Shown piece after piece: positions 44,914 through 53,817 of a DNA stretch of 64,000 nucleotides. How positions within the stretch are numbered: the first letter of the stretch is position 1; each line of letters opens with the position of its first letter. This DNA is from Aliihoeflea sp023389195 (GTDB lineage: Bacteria > Pseudomonadota > Alphaproteobacteria > Rhizobiales > Rhizobiaceae). The notes under the pieces were generated by a model. It was not told the origin of the DNA and made no database searches. It saw only the letters and a program-made list of their open reading frames with translations. The translations under genes were made by a program, and so were the position numbers. The stretch covers positions 62,001 through 126,000 of the forward strand of contig JAEWET010000036.1 of the NCBI GenBank assembly GCA_023389195.1, given 5' to 3'.

Positions 44914-47286
44914 ATGAAGGCAGCTTCGAATTTCAAGAGCGCCGCTTCGGCGATTGCACTTTCCACCGCTCTGGCGGCGGTCGGCACCGTTGCCGTGCAG
45001 CTCGCAAGCACGACCGCAGCATATGCGGCAGTCGTCAGCAGCATCGACGTGCGGGGGAATCAGCGCGTCAGCGACGAGACGGTGATCGGAAATCTCGGCA
45101 TCCAGCCGGGCGTCCAGTTCGACAGCGCGGACATCAACGCGGCCGTCGTGCGCCTTTTCGAGACGCGGCTCTTTTCCGACGTGCGCATCAACCAGTCCGG
45201 CTCGACGCTGGTGGTCGAAGTCTCCGAATATTCGATCGTCAATCAGGTGCTGTTCCAGGGCAATTCGCGCGTCAAGGATGATGCGCTGACAGCCGCCGTT
45301 CAGCTTCGGCCGCGCGGCGCCTACTCGGCCGACGCGATGAATTCCGACATCGAAGCGATTCGCCAGGCCTATGCCCGCGTCGGTCGCGACGACACGACGG
45401 TGACTGCGCAGACGGTCGACCTCGGCGACAACCGCGTCAACGTCGTCTACCAGATCCAGGAAGGCGACCGGACCAAGATTGGTTCCATCACCTTCGAAGG
45501 CAACCAGGCGTTCAGCGATGGCCGCCTGCGCGACGTCGTCTCGACCCGGCAGTCGAACTTCCTGTCCTGGCTGACGCGCAACGACATCTATGATGCCGAC
45601 CGCCTGCGTGCGGACGAGGAAACGCTGCGCCGCTTCTACTACAATCGTGGCTACGCCGATTTCCGCGTCCTGTCTTCTGATGCGCAGTTCAACGAAGCCG
45701 CCAACGAGTATTCGATCGTCTTCACGATCGACGAAGGGCAGCGCTATACGTTCGGCAATGTCGCGATCGAAAGCTCGATCCCCGGCGTCGATGCGGAAAG
45801 CTATCGTCGCAGCATCGATACGCGCGAAGGCCGCGTCTATAACGCCGCGGACGTCGAGAGCTCCATCGTCGGCCTGACGGAAGACGTCGCGGGCTCGGGT
45901 TATGCGTTCGCGCAGGTCACGCCGCGCGGCAACCGCAATTTCGAGAACCGTACGATCGACGTCGTCTATACGGTCGACGAAGGCCCGCGCGCCTATGTCG
46001 AGCGGATTGAAATCCGCGGCAACACCCGCACGCGTGACTATGTCATCCGCCGCGAGTTCGACCTGAGCGAGGGCGACGCCTTCAACCAGATTCTCGTGCA
46101 GCGTGCGCGCCGTCGTCTCGAGCGTCTCGACTTCTTCGAGTCGGTCAACATCGCGACCGCGCCCGGCTCGCAGCCCGACCAGGTCGTGCTGGTGGTCGAG
46201 GTCGTCGAGAAGGCGACCGGCGAGTTCTCGATCGGTGCCGGCTATTCGACCGGCGAGACGATCAACCGCGGCGCCGGCGTTTCCGTGGAAGGCTCGGTCA
46301 GCGAGCGCAACTTCCTCGGTCGCGGCCAGTTCATCCGCGTCGCCGCATCGGGCGGCCGCGATTCGCGCGACTACTCGCTGTCGTTCACGGAGCCCTATTT
46401 CCTCGGGCGCCGCATCTCGGCCGGTTTCGACATCTTCCGCCAGACGCGTGAATTCGACACCTATGAAAGCCAGGTCGATGGCGGCACGATCCGCTTCGGC
46501 CTGCCGATCACCGAGGCACTGAGCACGCAGCTCGCCTACAACTACACGCGCGAGTCCTATGACTACCGCGACGGTTGCCTGGATTCCTCCGGTGCTTTCG
46601 ATCCCTCGCTGTGCAACATCTCGCCTGTCCTGCAGAGCGCGATCGAATCGCAGAGCCCGTGGGTCAAGTCGTCGGTCAGCGGCGGTCTGATCTACAACAC
46701 GATCGACAACATGCAGAACCCGCGTGACGGCTTCTATGCCACGTTCACGACCGAAGTCGCCGGCCTTGGCGGCGATGCGAACTGGGTCAAGTTCACGACA
46801 CGCGGCAACTACTACCGGACGCTGTCGGAAGAACTCGATCTCGTCGGTGTGCTGACGGCCGGTGCGGGCCATATCGAAGGCTTCGGCGATGACGGCCTGC
46901 GCGTCTTCGACCTGTTCCGCTCGAACGACCGCATCATCCGCGGCTTCGATTTCAACGGAATCGGGCCCTACGACGTGACGAACGGGACGATCGACCATCT
47001 CGGTGGCACGACCTACTTCCACGCCTCGGCCGAGGCGCAGTTCCCGTTCCCGGCGCTGCCGCAGAGCCTGGGTCTGCGCGGTGCGGTGTTCGCCGATGCC
47101 GCCACGCTTCACGGCAACGACTTCACGGCTCTGGGAACCGGCGCATCGCTTCGCGCTTCGGTCGGTGCGGGCATTCTCTGGGCGTCGCCCTTCGGCCCGA
47201 TCCGCGTCGACTACGCGGTTCCGGTCGCCAAGGAAGACACGGACGAAGTCCAGAATTTCAGCTTCGGCATCTCGACCCGGTTCTAA
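44914..47286 (+). CDS. bamA: Outer membrane protein assembly factor BamA
   Basis: BamA inserts beta-barrel proteins in the outer membrane. The 790-aa product has a signal peptide (MKAASNFKSAASAIALSTAL..., cleavage near AYAA), five POTRA repeats (the first begins VSSIDVRGNQRVSDETV; a later one VERIEIRGNTRTRDYVIRREF), then a 16-strand barrel with the L6 motif region VRG/RGF (IRGFDFNGIGP) and a C-terminal phenylalanine (GISTRF). The ATG at 44914 starts the signal peptide; an upstream ATG at 44845 would add 23 hydrophilic residues. Confidence 0.95.
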   Translation: MKAASNFKSAASAIALSTALAAVGTVAVQLASTTAAYAAVVSSIDVRGNQRVSDETVIGNLGIQPGVQFDSADINAAVVRLFETRLFSDVRINQSGSTLVVEVSEYSIVNQVLFQGNSRVKDDALTAAVQLRPRGAYSADAMNSDIEAIRQAYARVGRDDTTVTAQTVDLGDNRVNVVYQIQEGDRTKIGSITFEGNQAFSDGRLRDVVSTRQSNFLSWLTRNDIYDADRLRADEETLRRFYYNRGYADFRVLSSDAQFNEAANEYSIVFTIDEGQRYTFGNVAIESSIPGVDAESYRRSIDTREGRVYNAADVESSIVGLTEDVAGSGYAFAQVTPRGNRNFENRTIDVVYTVDEGPRAYVERIEIRGNTRTRDYVIRREFDLSEGDAFNQILVQRARRRLERLDFFESVNIATAPGSQPDQVVLVVEVVEKATGEFSIGAGYSTGETINRGAGVSVEGSVSERNFLGRGQFIRVAASGGRDSRDYSLSFTEPYFLGRRISAGFDIFRQTREFDTYESQVDGGTIRFGLPITEALSTQLAYNYTRESYDYRDGCLDSSGAFDPSLCNISPVLQSAIESQSPWVKSSVSGGLIYNTIDNMQNPRDGFYATFTTEVAGLGGDANWVKFTTRGNYYRTLSEELDLVGVLTAGAGHIEGFGDDGLRVFDLFRSNDRIIRGFDFNGIGPYDVTNGTIDHLGGTTYFHASAEAQFPFPALPQSLGLRGAVFADAATLHGNDFTALGTGASLRASVGAGILWASPFGPIRVDYAVPVAKEDTDEVQNFSFGISTRF

Positions 47287-47298
47287 GGGTGGGACGCT

Positions 47299-47323
47299 TT
47301 TCGGGGCGGGTTGCGCCCCGAAA
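47299..47323 (+). other. Hairpin between bamA and lpxD
   Basis: TTTCGGGGCG (47299-47308) pairs perfectly with CGCCCCGAAA (47314-47323) around GGTTG. No T run follows and lpxD starts 13 bases later, so attenuation or message stabilisation is more likely than termination. Confidence 0.55.
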
Positions 47324-47335
47324 GTGCAGGCATGA

Positions 47336-48397
47336 ATGACAGATCCGCTCTTCTTTGAGCCGGCACGAACCTTTTCGGTTGGCGAGATCGCTGCGCTTAC
47401 GGGCGCGGATCTCGCCAATGCCGCTTACGCCGAAACGCCGGTCAGCCGTATCGCTCCCGTCTCAGAGTCGGGTGAGGGCGCGCTCGTGTTCGTGGATGGC
47501 AAGCGCAATGCGCACCATCTGACGGGCCTGAAGGCGACTGCCGTGCTGTGCACGTCCGATATCGCCGATCAGGTTCCCTCCGGAGTGGCTGTCCTCGTCA
47601 CCCGCAAGCCGCAATACGCTTTCGCAACCGTCGGGCGCCTGCTTTTCCCGACTGCTGCCAAGCCGGCGGCGCTTACGTCGGAGACCGGAATTTCGGATCG
47701 CGCCTATGTCGACCCGACCGCGCAGGTCGAGGACGGAGCGATCATCGAGCCGGGTGCCGTCGTCGGAGCAGGGGCGCATGTCGGCTCCGGAACCGTCGTC
47801 GCACCCAACGCCGTCATCGGGCGCAATTGCCGGGTCGGGCGCGATTGCTATATCGGCCCCAACGTTTCCGTTCAGTATGCGCTGGTCGGCAATCGCGTGC
47901 TGATCTATGGCGGCGCGCAGATCGGGCAGGATGGGTTCGGCTTCGTCACCGGCCCGCGCGGACCGGAAAAGATGCCGCAGATCGGCCGGGTCATCATCCA
48001 GGACGATGTCGAGATCGGCGCCAACACGACCGTCGATCGCGGCGCGATGTCCGATACCGTGATCGGCGAGGGCAGCAAGATCGACAATCTCGTGCAGATC
48101 GCCCACAATGTGCGTCTGGGGCGCGGCTGCGTGATTGCCGGCCATTGCGGCCTGTCGGGCTCGGTGACGCTCGGCGACTACGTGATGCTCGGCGGGCGTG
48201 TCGGGCTTGCCGACCACGTCACGATCGGCACCGGCGCAGCGGTCGCGGCCGCCAGCGGCGTCATGCACGACATTCCGGACGGCGGCAGGTGGGGCGGCAT
48301 GCCCGCCCAGCCGATGAAGGACTTCTTCCGCGAAGTCACCTATATCCGCAAACTCGTATCCGGCTCGCGAAAGACCAAGGAAGGCGGCGATGACTGA
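47336..48397 (+). CDS. lpxD: UDP-3-O-acylglucosamine N-acyltransferase
   Basis: LpxD adds the N-linked acyl chain in lipid A synthesis. 353 aa: an N-terminal UDP-binding domain (FSVGEIAALTGADL...), then a left-handed beta helix of hexapeptide repeats with the catalytic His in LVQIAHNVRLGRGCVIAG. The C-terminus overlaps fabZ by eight bases. Confidence 0.95.
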   Translation: MTDPLFFEPARTFSVGEIAALTGADLANAAYAETPVSRIAPVSESGEGALVFVDGKRNAHHLTGLKATAVLCTSDIADQVPSGVAVLVTRKPQYAFATVGRLLFPTAAKPAALTSETGISDRAYVDPTAQVEDGAIIEPGAVVGAGAHVGSGTVVAPNAVIGRNCRVGRDCYIGPNVSVQYALVGNRVLIYGGAQIGQDGFGFVTGPRGPEKMPQIGRVIIQDDVEIGANTTVDRGAMSDTVIGEGSKIDNLVQIAHNVRLGRGCVIAGHCGLSGSVTLGDYVMLGGRVGLADHVTIGTGAAVAAASGVMHDIPDGGRWGGMPAQPMKDFFREVTYIRKLVSGSRKTKEGGDD

Positions 48398-48857
48398 CGG
48401 CAATCCGACGACGCTCGACACTTTGACCATCCAGGACTTGCTGAAGCTTCTGCCGCATCGCTATCCGTTTCTCCTGGTCGACAAGATCATCGAGATCAAT
48501 GGCGACGAATCGGCCATCGGCATCAAGAACGTGACGATGAACGAGCCGCATTTCACCGGCCACTTCCCGGAATTCCCGGTGATGCCGGGGGTGCTGATCA
48601 TCGAGGCGATGGCGCAGACCGCCGGGGCGATCTGCATCAACAAGACGGCTGCCGAAACGCCGTCTCTGGTCTATTTCATGACGATCGACGGCGCGAAGTT
48701 CCGCAAGCCGGTGGTGCCGGGCGACCGGCTCGAAATGCATGTGAAGAAGCTGAAGCAGCGCGGAAATATCTGGCGCTTCGGCTGCGAGGCCATCGTCGAC
48801 GGCGCCAAGGTCGCGGAGGCGGAGATTTCCGCCATGATGTCGGCCAAGCAGGGCTGA
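48390..48857 (+). CDS. fabZ: 3-hydroxyacyl-ACP dehydratase FabZ
   Basis: Dehydrates 3-hydroxyacyl-ACP and competes with LpxA/LpxD for hydroxyacyl chains. 155 aa, with LLPHRYPFLLVDKI and EPHFTGHFPEFPVMPGVLIIEAMAQ, which supply the catalytic His and Glu. Overlaps lpxD; lpxA starts four bases downstream. Confidence 0.96.
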   Translation: MTDGNPTTLDTLTIQDLLKLLPHRYPFLLVDKIIEINGDESAIGIKNVTMNEPHFTGHFPEFPVMPGVLIIEAMAQTAGAICINKTAAETPSLVYFMTIDGAKFRKPVVPGDRLEMHVKKLKQRGNIWRFGCEAIVDGAKVAEAEISAMMSAKQG

Positions 48858-48861
48858 CGGC

Positions 48862-49692
48862 ATGGCCGACGAGACGTTCATCCATCCCTCGGCGGTCGTC
48901 GAGACCGGCGCCAAGCTGGGTCTCGGTGTCCATGTCGGGCCGTTCTGCCATGTTGGGCCGGATGCCGAGATCGGCGATCGGGTGCGGATGGTGAGCCATG
49001 TCACGGTGCTCGGCGCGACGACGATCAGCGCCGATTGCAGGATCTGGCCGAATGCCGTTCTCGGCGGACCGCCGCAAAGCGTGCGGCACAAGGGCGGGCG
49101 CACGACGCTGACGGTCGGCTCCAATTGCGAGATTCGCGAGGGCGTCACCTTCAATCTCGGCACCGACACGTCGCGGGGCGCGACGACCGTCGGCTCGAAC
49201 GGCTATTTCATGGCGCAGTCGCATGTCGCGCATGACTGCATCGTCGGCGACAACGTCACCATGGCGAACTCGACCGCGCTCGGCGGGCATAGTGAGATCG
49301 GCGACTTCGTCACGATCGGCGGGCTTGCCGCCGTGCATCAGTTCGTGCGCGTCGGCCACCACGCCTTCATCGGTGGCTATGCCGCCGTCGTCGGAGACGT
49401 GATCCCATATGGCATGGCGGTCGGCGACCGGGCGAAGCTGCGCGGACTTAACGTCATCGGCATCAAGCGGTCGGGCCATTCGCGCGCCGAACTGATGGAA
49501 ATGCGCGCCGCCTACAAGATGCTCTTCGCGCCGGGGCGGACGCTTGCCGAAGCGATCCCCCTGGTTGCCGCCGAATACGGGCATGCGCCAGCGGTCGCGG
49601 ACATCCTCGCCTTCCTGCAGGCGCGCGGGAAGCGCTACTTCACGGTGCCGGCCCTGAGTGATCGCGGCGTCGAAACCGATGACGAGGATTGA
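48862..49692 (+). CDS. lpxA: UDP-N-acetylglucosamine acyltransferase
   Basis: LpxA starts lipid A synthesis by 3-O-acylation of UDP-GlcNAc. 276 aa with hexapeptide repeats, the catalytic His in YFMAQSHVAHDCIVGDNV, and the C-terminal helices RAELMEMRAAYKMLFAPG. Slightly longer than the E. coli enzyme (262 aa) because of the C-terminal tail. Its 3' end overlaps lpxI by 14 bases. Confidence 0.95.
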   Translation: MADETFIHPSAVVETGAKLGLGVHVGPFCHVGPDAEIGDRVRMVSHVTVLGATTISADCRIWPNAVLGGPPQSVRHKGGRTTLTVGSNCEIREGVTFNLGTDTSRGATTVGSNGYFMAQSHVAHDCIVGDNVTMANSTALGGHSEIGDFVTIGGLAAVHQFVRVGHHAFIGGYAAVVGDVIPYGMAVGDRAKLRGLNVIGIKRSGHSRAELMEMRAAYKMLFAPGRTLAEAIPLVAAEYGHAPAVADILAFLQARGKRYFTVPALSDRGVETDDED

Positions 49693-50542
49693 CCCGGCCG
49701 AGGGCCGGATCGGGCTGATCGCAGGCAGCGGACGCCTGCCAATCGAAATCATCGAAAGCCTCAATGCGCATGGTGCCCGGCCCTATCTCGTGCTGATCGA
49801 GGGCGAGGCGGAGCCGCTGCCGCTCTTCACTAGCCATGAGCATGGCTGGCTGCGGGTCGAGGATTTCGGCCGGTTGGTGCCGATGCTCAAATCCGCCGGG
49901 GTCGAACGGGTCGTGATGGCGGGCGGGGTCGCGCGTCGCCCGGCGCTGAAGTCGATACGCTGGTCGTGGTCGCTCGTTTCGATGCTGCCGCAACTCGTCA
50001 GGGCGCTCGCATCCGGCGACGACTTCCTCTTGCGCACCATCATTGGGCATCTCGAAGCGCACGGCATCGCGGTCGTCGGCGCGCATGAGCTGGCGCCCGA
50101 CCTGCTTGCGGGCGCCGGGCTGATTGCCGGGCCGAAGCCGTCGGCTGCCGACATGCGGGATGTTCACGCTGCGGCGCAAGCGGCGCGCGCGATCGGCGCG
50201 CTCGATATCGGGCAGGCCGCGATTGCGATCGGGGGACGAGCGGTCGCGCTCGAAGGCATCGAGGGAACCGAAGGGCTGATCGAACGCGTTGCCGGCATGC
50301 GCGGCCACGGCCGGCTTGCCGGACGCAGCGGCGGCGTGCTCGTCAAATGCGCCAAGCCCGCGCAGGATTTGCGCGCCGACCTGCCCGCGATCGGGCCGGA
50401 CACGGTCGACGCCGCATTTGCGGCCGGATTGAACGGTATCGCGCTCGACGCGGAGCGGGCTTTCATCCTGGATTTCGCAACGACCGTGGCGCGCGCGAAG
50501 GCGCACGGCGTCTTCATCTGTGGCCTGAAGGGTGACGATTGA
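49679..50542 (+). CDS. lpxI: UDP-2,3-diacylglucosamine pyrophosphatase LpxI
   Basis: LpxI (DUF1009) hydrolyses UDP-2,3-diacylglucosamine to lipid X; it replaces LpxH in Alphaproteobacteria. The 287-aa protein begins RIGLIAGSGRLPIEIIESL and has VERVVMAGGVARRPAL and a C-terminal GLKGDD. The ATG at 49679 overlaps lpxA; a GTG at 49658 would add seven residues. The stop overlaps the lpxB ATG by one base. Confidence 0.94.
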   Translation: MTRIDPAEGRIGLIAGSGRLPIEIIESLNAHGARPYLVLIEGEAEPLPLFTSHEHGWLRVEDFGRLVPMLKSAGVERVVMAGGVARRPALKSIRWSWSLVSMLPQLVRALASGDDFLLRTIIGHLEAHGIAVVGAHELAPDLLAGAGLIAGPKPSAADMRDVHAAAQAARAIGALDIGQAAIAIGGRAVALEGIEGTEGLIERVAGMRGHGRLAGRSGGVLVKCAKPAQDLRADLPAIGPDTVDAAFAAGLNGIALDAERAFILDFATTVARAKAHGVFICGLKGDD

Positions 50543-51714
50543 TGCAGGCTTTGACGATCGCCATCGTGGCCGGCGAAGAATCGGGCGACCTGCTGGGGGC
50601 CGATCTCGTCGACGCGATTGCGCGCCTGACGGGGCGGCCGATCGAACTCGTTGGCGTCGGCGGGCGGCATCTGGAAGCGCGCGGGCTCAACTCTTTCTTT
50701 GACGGATCGCAGATCGCATTGATGGGCGTGACCGCCGTCGTCAAGGATTTGCCGCGGCTGATCGGCCGGCTGAACCAGACCGCCAAGGCGATCGCGGCGG
50801 AGCGGCCGGACTGCCTGATCACCATCGACAGCCCGGAATTCTCGCTGCGCGTCGCGCGCAAGGTGCGCGCGATCGTGCCCACCATCCCGACCGTTCACTA
50901 TGTCTGCCCGAGCGTGTGGGCGTGGCGGCCGGGCAGGGCGGTGGAGATGAAGCCCTATATCGACCACATCTTGTGCCTGCTGCCGTTCGAGCCGGGCGAA
51001 CTCGAGCGGCTGGGCGGTCCATCGGGAACGTTCGTCGGCCATCGGCTGACGCAGGATGCCGGCTTGCGGCATGCCGCCGCCGCGCAGATGACGCGCGGCG
51101 ATCCGGCCTGGGGGACGAAGTCGCTGCTGGTTCTTCCCGGCTCCCGCCGGGCGGAAGTGACGAGCCTGATCGGGCCGTTCGGCGAGACGGTGAAGGAACT
51201 CGTCGCGCGCGGAAACCGCTTCGAGGTGGACATTCCGACCGTGCCGAAGGTCGCGGCGCTGGTTCACGACGCGATCGCCGACTGGCCGGTGCCGACCCGG
51301 ATCATCGAGGATTCCGACGGAAAGTACGAGGCGTTCGCCCGGGCGGATGCGGCGCTGGCCGCTTCAGGTACGGTCTCGCTGGAGCTTGCGCTGGCGCGGG
51401 TGCCTCTGGTCGCCTGCTACAAGACGGATGCGATCTGGCGCGCGCTGATGAGCCTGGTGAAGACCTGGTCGGCGTCGTTGCCTAATTTGATCGCCGATTG
51501 GCCCGTCGTGCCGGAATATTACAACGAATATGTGCGGCCGGGAAATCTCGCGCGGGCGATCGAGCAGATCTGGGCGGCGACGCCGGCGCGCGCTACGCAG
51601 ATGCACGGTTTCGACATCGTCGCGCAGCGGCTCCACACCGAACGGCCCGCGGGCGAGATCGGAGCCGAGGCTGTCCTGGCGACGATCGAAGCGCAGCACA
51701 GGCACTGGCAGTAG
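50542..51714 (+). CDS. lpxB: Lipid-A-disaccharide synthase
   Basis: LpxB joins lipid X and UDP-diacylglucosamine. 390 aa, GT19 family, with VAGEESGDLLGADLV at the start and YVCPSVWAWRPGRAVEMKPYIDHILCLLPFEP. The ATG at 50542 shares one base with the lpxI stop. It closes the cluster; a bidirectional terminator follows and glnA converges. Confidence 0.95.
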   Translation: MQALTIAIVAGEESGDLLGADLVDAIARLTGRPIELVGVGGRHLEARGLNSFFDGSQIALMGVTAVVKDLPRLIGRLNQTAKAIAAERPDCLITIDSPEFSLRVARKVRAIVPTIPTVHYVCPSVWAWRPGRAVEMKPYIDHILCLLPFEPGELERLGGPSGTFVGHRLTQDAGLRHAAAAQMTRGDPAWGTKSLLVLPGSRRAEVTSLIGPFGETVKELVARGNRFEVDIPTVPKVAALVHDAIADWPVPTRIIEDSDGKYEAFARADAALAASGTVSLELALARVPLVACYKTDAIWRALMSLVKTWSASLPNLIADWPVVPEYYNEYVRPGNLARAIEQIWAATPARATQMHGFDIVAQRLHTERPAGEIGAEAVLATIEAQHRHWQ

Positions 51715-51731
51715 CCATTCGCGGCAACGAA

Positions 51732-51757
51732 AAAGGGCGGCCCGAGGGCCGCCCTTT
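51732..51757. terminator. Bidirectional terminator between lpxB and glnA
   Basis: AAAGGGCGGCC (51732-51742), loop CGAG, GGCCGCCCTTT (51747-51757): eleven perfect pairs with A and T ends on both sides, as expected for convergent genes. Confidence 0.85.
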
Positions 51758-51778
51758 CGCATTTCAGACGCGGTCCGA

Positions 51779-53188
51779 TCAGACCGAATAGTACATGTCG
51801 AACTCGATCGGGTGCGGCGTCATTTCGAAACGCAGCACTTCGGCCATCTTGAGCTCGATGTAGGAGTCGATCTGGTCGTCGTCGAACACGCCGCCGGCCT
51901 TCAGGAAGCCGCGATCCTTGTCGAGCGAGGTCAGCGCTTCGCGCAAGCTGCCGCAGACGGTCGGGATCTTCTTCAGTTCCTTCGGCGGCAGATCGTAGAG
52001 ATCCTTGTCCATGGCCTGGCCCGGGTGGATCTTGTTCTTGATGCCGTCGAGGCCGGCCATCAGCATCGCCGAGAAGGCGAGGTACGGATTGGCGGTCGGA
52101 TCGGGGAAGCGGACCTCGACGCGCTTGGCCTTCGGCGAGTTGCCGAACGGAATGCGGCAGGAGGCCGAGCGGTTGCGTGCCGAATAGGCGAGCAGAACCG
52201 GGGCTTCGAAGCCGGGGACCAGACGCTTGTAGGAGTTGGTCGAGGGGTTGGTGAAGGCGTTGAGCGCCTTGGCGTGCTTGATGATGCCGCCGATGAAGAA
52301 CAGGCAGTTCTCCGACAGGCCCGCATATTCGTTGCCGGCGAAGGTCGGCTTGCCACCCTTCCAGATCGACATGTGGACGTGCATGCCCGAGCCGTTGTCG
52401 CCGTAGATCGGCTTCGGCATGAAGGTTGCCGTCTTGCCGTAGGCGTTGGCGACCTGGTGGATGACGTATTTGTAGATCTGCATCTTGTCGGCGTTGCGGG
52501 TCAGCGCGTCGAACTTGATGCCGAGCTCATGCTGGGCGGCAGCCACTTCGTGGTGGTGCTTTTCGACGACGACGCCCATCTCCGACATGACCGAAAGCAT
52601 TTCGGAACGCATGTCCTGCAGCGAATCGATCGGCGGAACCGGGAAGTAGCCGCCCTTGACGCGCGGACGGTGACCGAGGTTGCCGGTCTCGTATTCGGAA
52701 TCGTCGTTGGACGGCAGTTCCGAGGAGTCGAGCTTGAAGCCGGTATTGTAGGGATCGGCCTTGTACTTGACGTCGTCGAAGACGAAGAATTCGGCTTCCG
52801 GGCCGACATAGACCTCGTCGCCGAAGCCTTCCGAACGCAGATAGGCCTCGGCCTTCTTCGCGGTCGTGCGCGGATCGCGGTTGTAGGCCTCGCCCGAGAC
52901 GGGATCGAGGATGTCGCAGACGATGACCATGGTCGACTGGGCGAAGAACGGGTCCATGTGGGCCGTCTCGGTGTCGGGCATCAGCACCATGTCGGACTCG
53001 TTGATGGCCTTCCAGCCGCCGATCGACGAGCCGTCGAACATGACGCCATCGGCGAACATGTCTTCGTCGACGGCCGCGATGTCCATCGTCACGTGCTGCA
53101 GCTTGCCCTTGGGATCGGTGAAGCGCAGGTCGACGAACTTGACGTCCTCGTCCTTGATCCGCTTGAGGATGTCATTTGCTGTGGTCAT
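51779..53188 (-). CDS. glnA: Glutamine synthetase type I
   Basis: Makes glutamine from glutamate and ammonia. 469 aa. Conserved FDGSSIGGWKAINESDM, the NGSGMHVH metal site and NRSASCRIP are present. The adenylylation tyrosine is Y398 (KDLYDLPPKEL), so control by GlnE adenylyltransferase is expected. It lies 48 bases downstream of glnB and is cotranscribed with it. Confidence 0.97.
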   Translation of the reverse strand: MTTANDILKRIKDEDVKFVDLRFTDPKGKLQHVTMDIAAVDEDMFADGVMFDGSSIGGWKAINESDMVLMPDTETAHMDPFFAQSTMVIVCDILDPVSGEAYNRDPRTTAKKAEAYLRSEGFGDEVYVGPEAEFFVFDDVKYKADPYNTGFKLDSSELPSNDDSEYETGNLGHRPRVKGGYFPVPPIDSLQDMRSEMLSVMSEMGVVVEKHHHEVAAAQHELGIKFDALTRNADKMQIYKYVIHQVANAYGKTATFMPKPIYGDNGSGMHVHMSIWKGGKPTFAGNEYAGLSENCLFFIGGIIKHAKALNAFTNPSTNSYKRLVPGFEAPVLLAYSARNRSASCRIPFGNSPKAKRVEVRFPDPTANPYLAFSAMLMAGLDGIKNKIHPGQAMDKDLYDLPPKELKKIPTVCGSLREALTSLDKDRGFLKAGGVFDDDQIDSYIELKMAEVLRFEMTPHPIEFDMYYSV

Positions 53189-53236
53189 TTTCAGTTTCCC
53201 TGTAGTTGAACTTTGAAATCCCTGATCGGCCCGCGC

Positions 53237-53575
53237 CTAGATGGCGTCGATGCCGGTCTCTCCCGTCCGGATGCGCACGACTTCCTCGACATTCGAGACG
53301 AAGATCTTGCCGTCGCCGATCCGCCCCGTCTGCGCCGCCTTGCGGATCGCCTCGATCGCCTGCTCGACATGGTCGTCGCCAAGCACGACCTCGATTTTCA
53401 CCTTTGGAAGAAAATCGACGACGTATTCGGCCCCCCGATAAAGCTCGGTGTGACCCTTCTGGCGACCAAAGCCCTTCGCCTCGGTCACGGTGATGCCCTG
53501 AAGCCCGACTTCCTGAAGAGCTTCCTTCACCTCGTCGAGCTTGAAAGGCTTGATGATCGCCTCGATCTTTTTCAT
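53237..53575 (-). CDS. glnB: Nitrogen regulatory protein PII
   Basis: PII signals nitrogen state to glutamine synthetase adenylylation and the NtrBC pathway. Exactly 112 aa, MKKIEAIIKPFKLDEVKEAL, T-loop RGAEYVVDF with Y51 for uridylylation, and GDGKIFVSNVEEVVRIRTGE. GGAGG is present upstream of the ATG at 53575; the longer open frame is spurious. Placed before glnA, which favours glnB over glnK. Confidence 0.96.
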   Translation of the reverse strand: MKKIEAIIKPFKLDEVKEALQEVGLQGITVTEAKGFGRQKGHTELYRGAEYVVDFLPKVKIEVVLGDDHVEQAIEAIRKAAQTGRIGDGKIFVSNVEEVVRIRTGETGIDAI

Positions 53576-53635
53576 GCGAAATTGGCCTCCGATACGATAA
53601 AAACGAGGCTGACAGTCCCGTTTCGCCGAAAAGAA

Positions 53636-53651
53636 TGCACGGTCCGTGCCA
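53636..53651 (-). promoter_or_regulatory. Sigma-54 promoter of glnBA
   Basis: On the minus strand the sequence TGGCACGGACCGTGCA has GG and GC elements at the exact -24/-12 spacing of RpoN promoters (consensus TGGCACR-N4-TTGCW, one mismatch). It lies about 60 bases upstream of the glnB ATG. This fits NtrC-controlled expression. Confidence 0.75.
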
Positions 53652-53817
53652 GTTTTGGCGATTCCGCGTCTCATTTTCGGGTTTTTTGCAGAAAGCCGCG
53701 ATTGCCGCGCTGGCCACAGACGGGCAAGCATGATGGCAGCGGGAACTCAAGTTCTCGATGCGGCCGGGAGTGGAAGTTGATGCCTAAAACGCAGGCAACA
53801 TGCAGTGATAATGTGCA

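Noticed and set aside
44905..47418. 837-codon open frame antisense to bamA
   Set aside because: It mirrors bamA codon structure in GC-rich DNA, has no ribosome binding site or recognisable domain, and bamA is certain.
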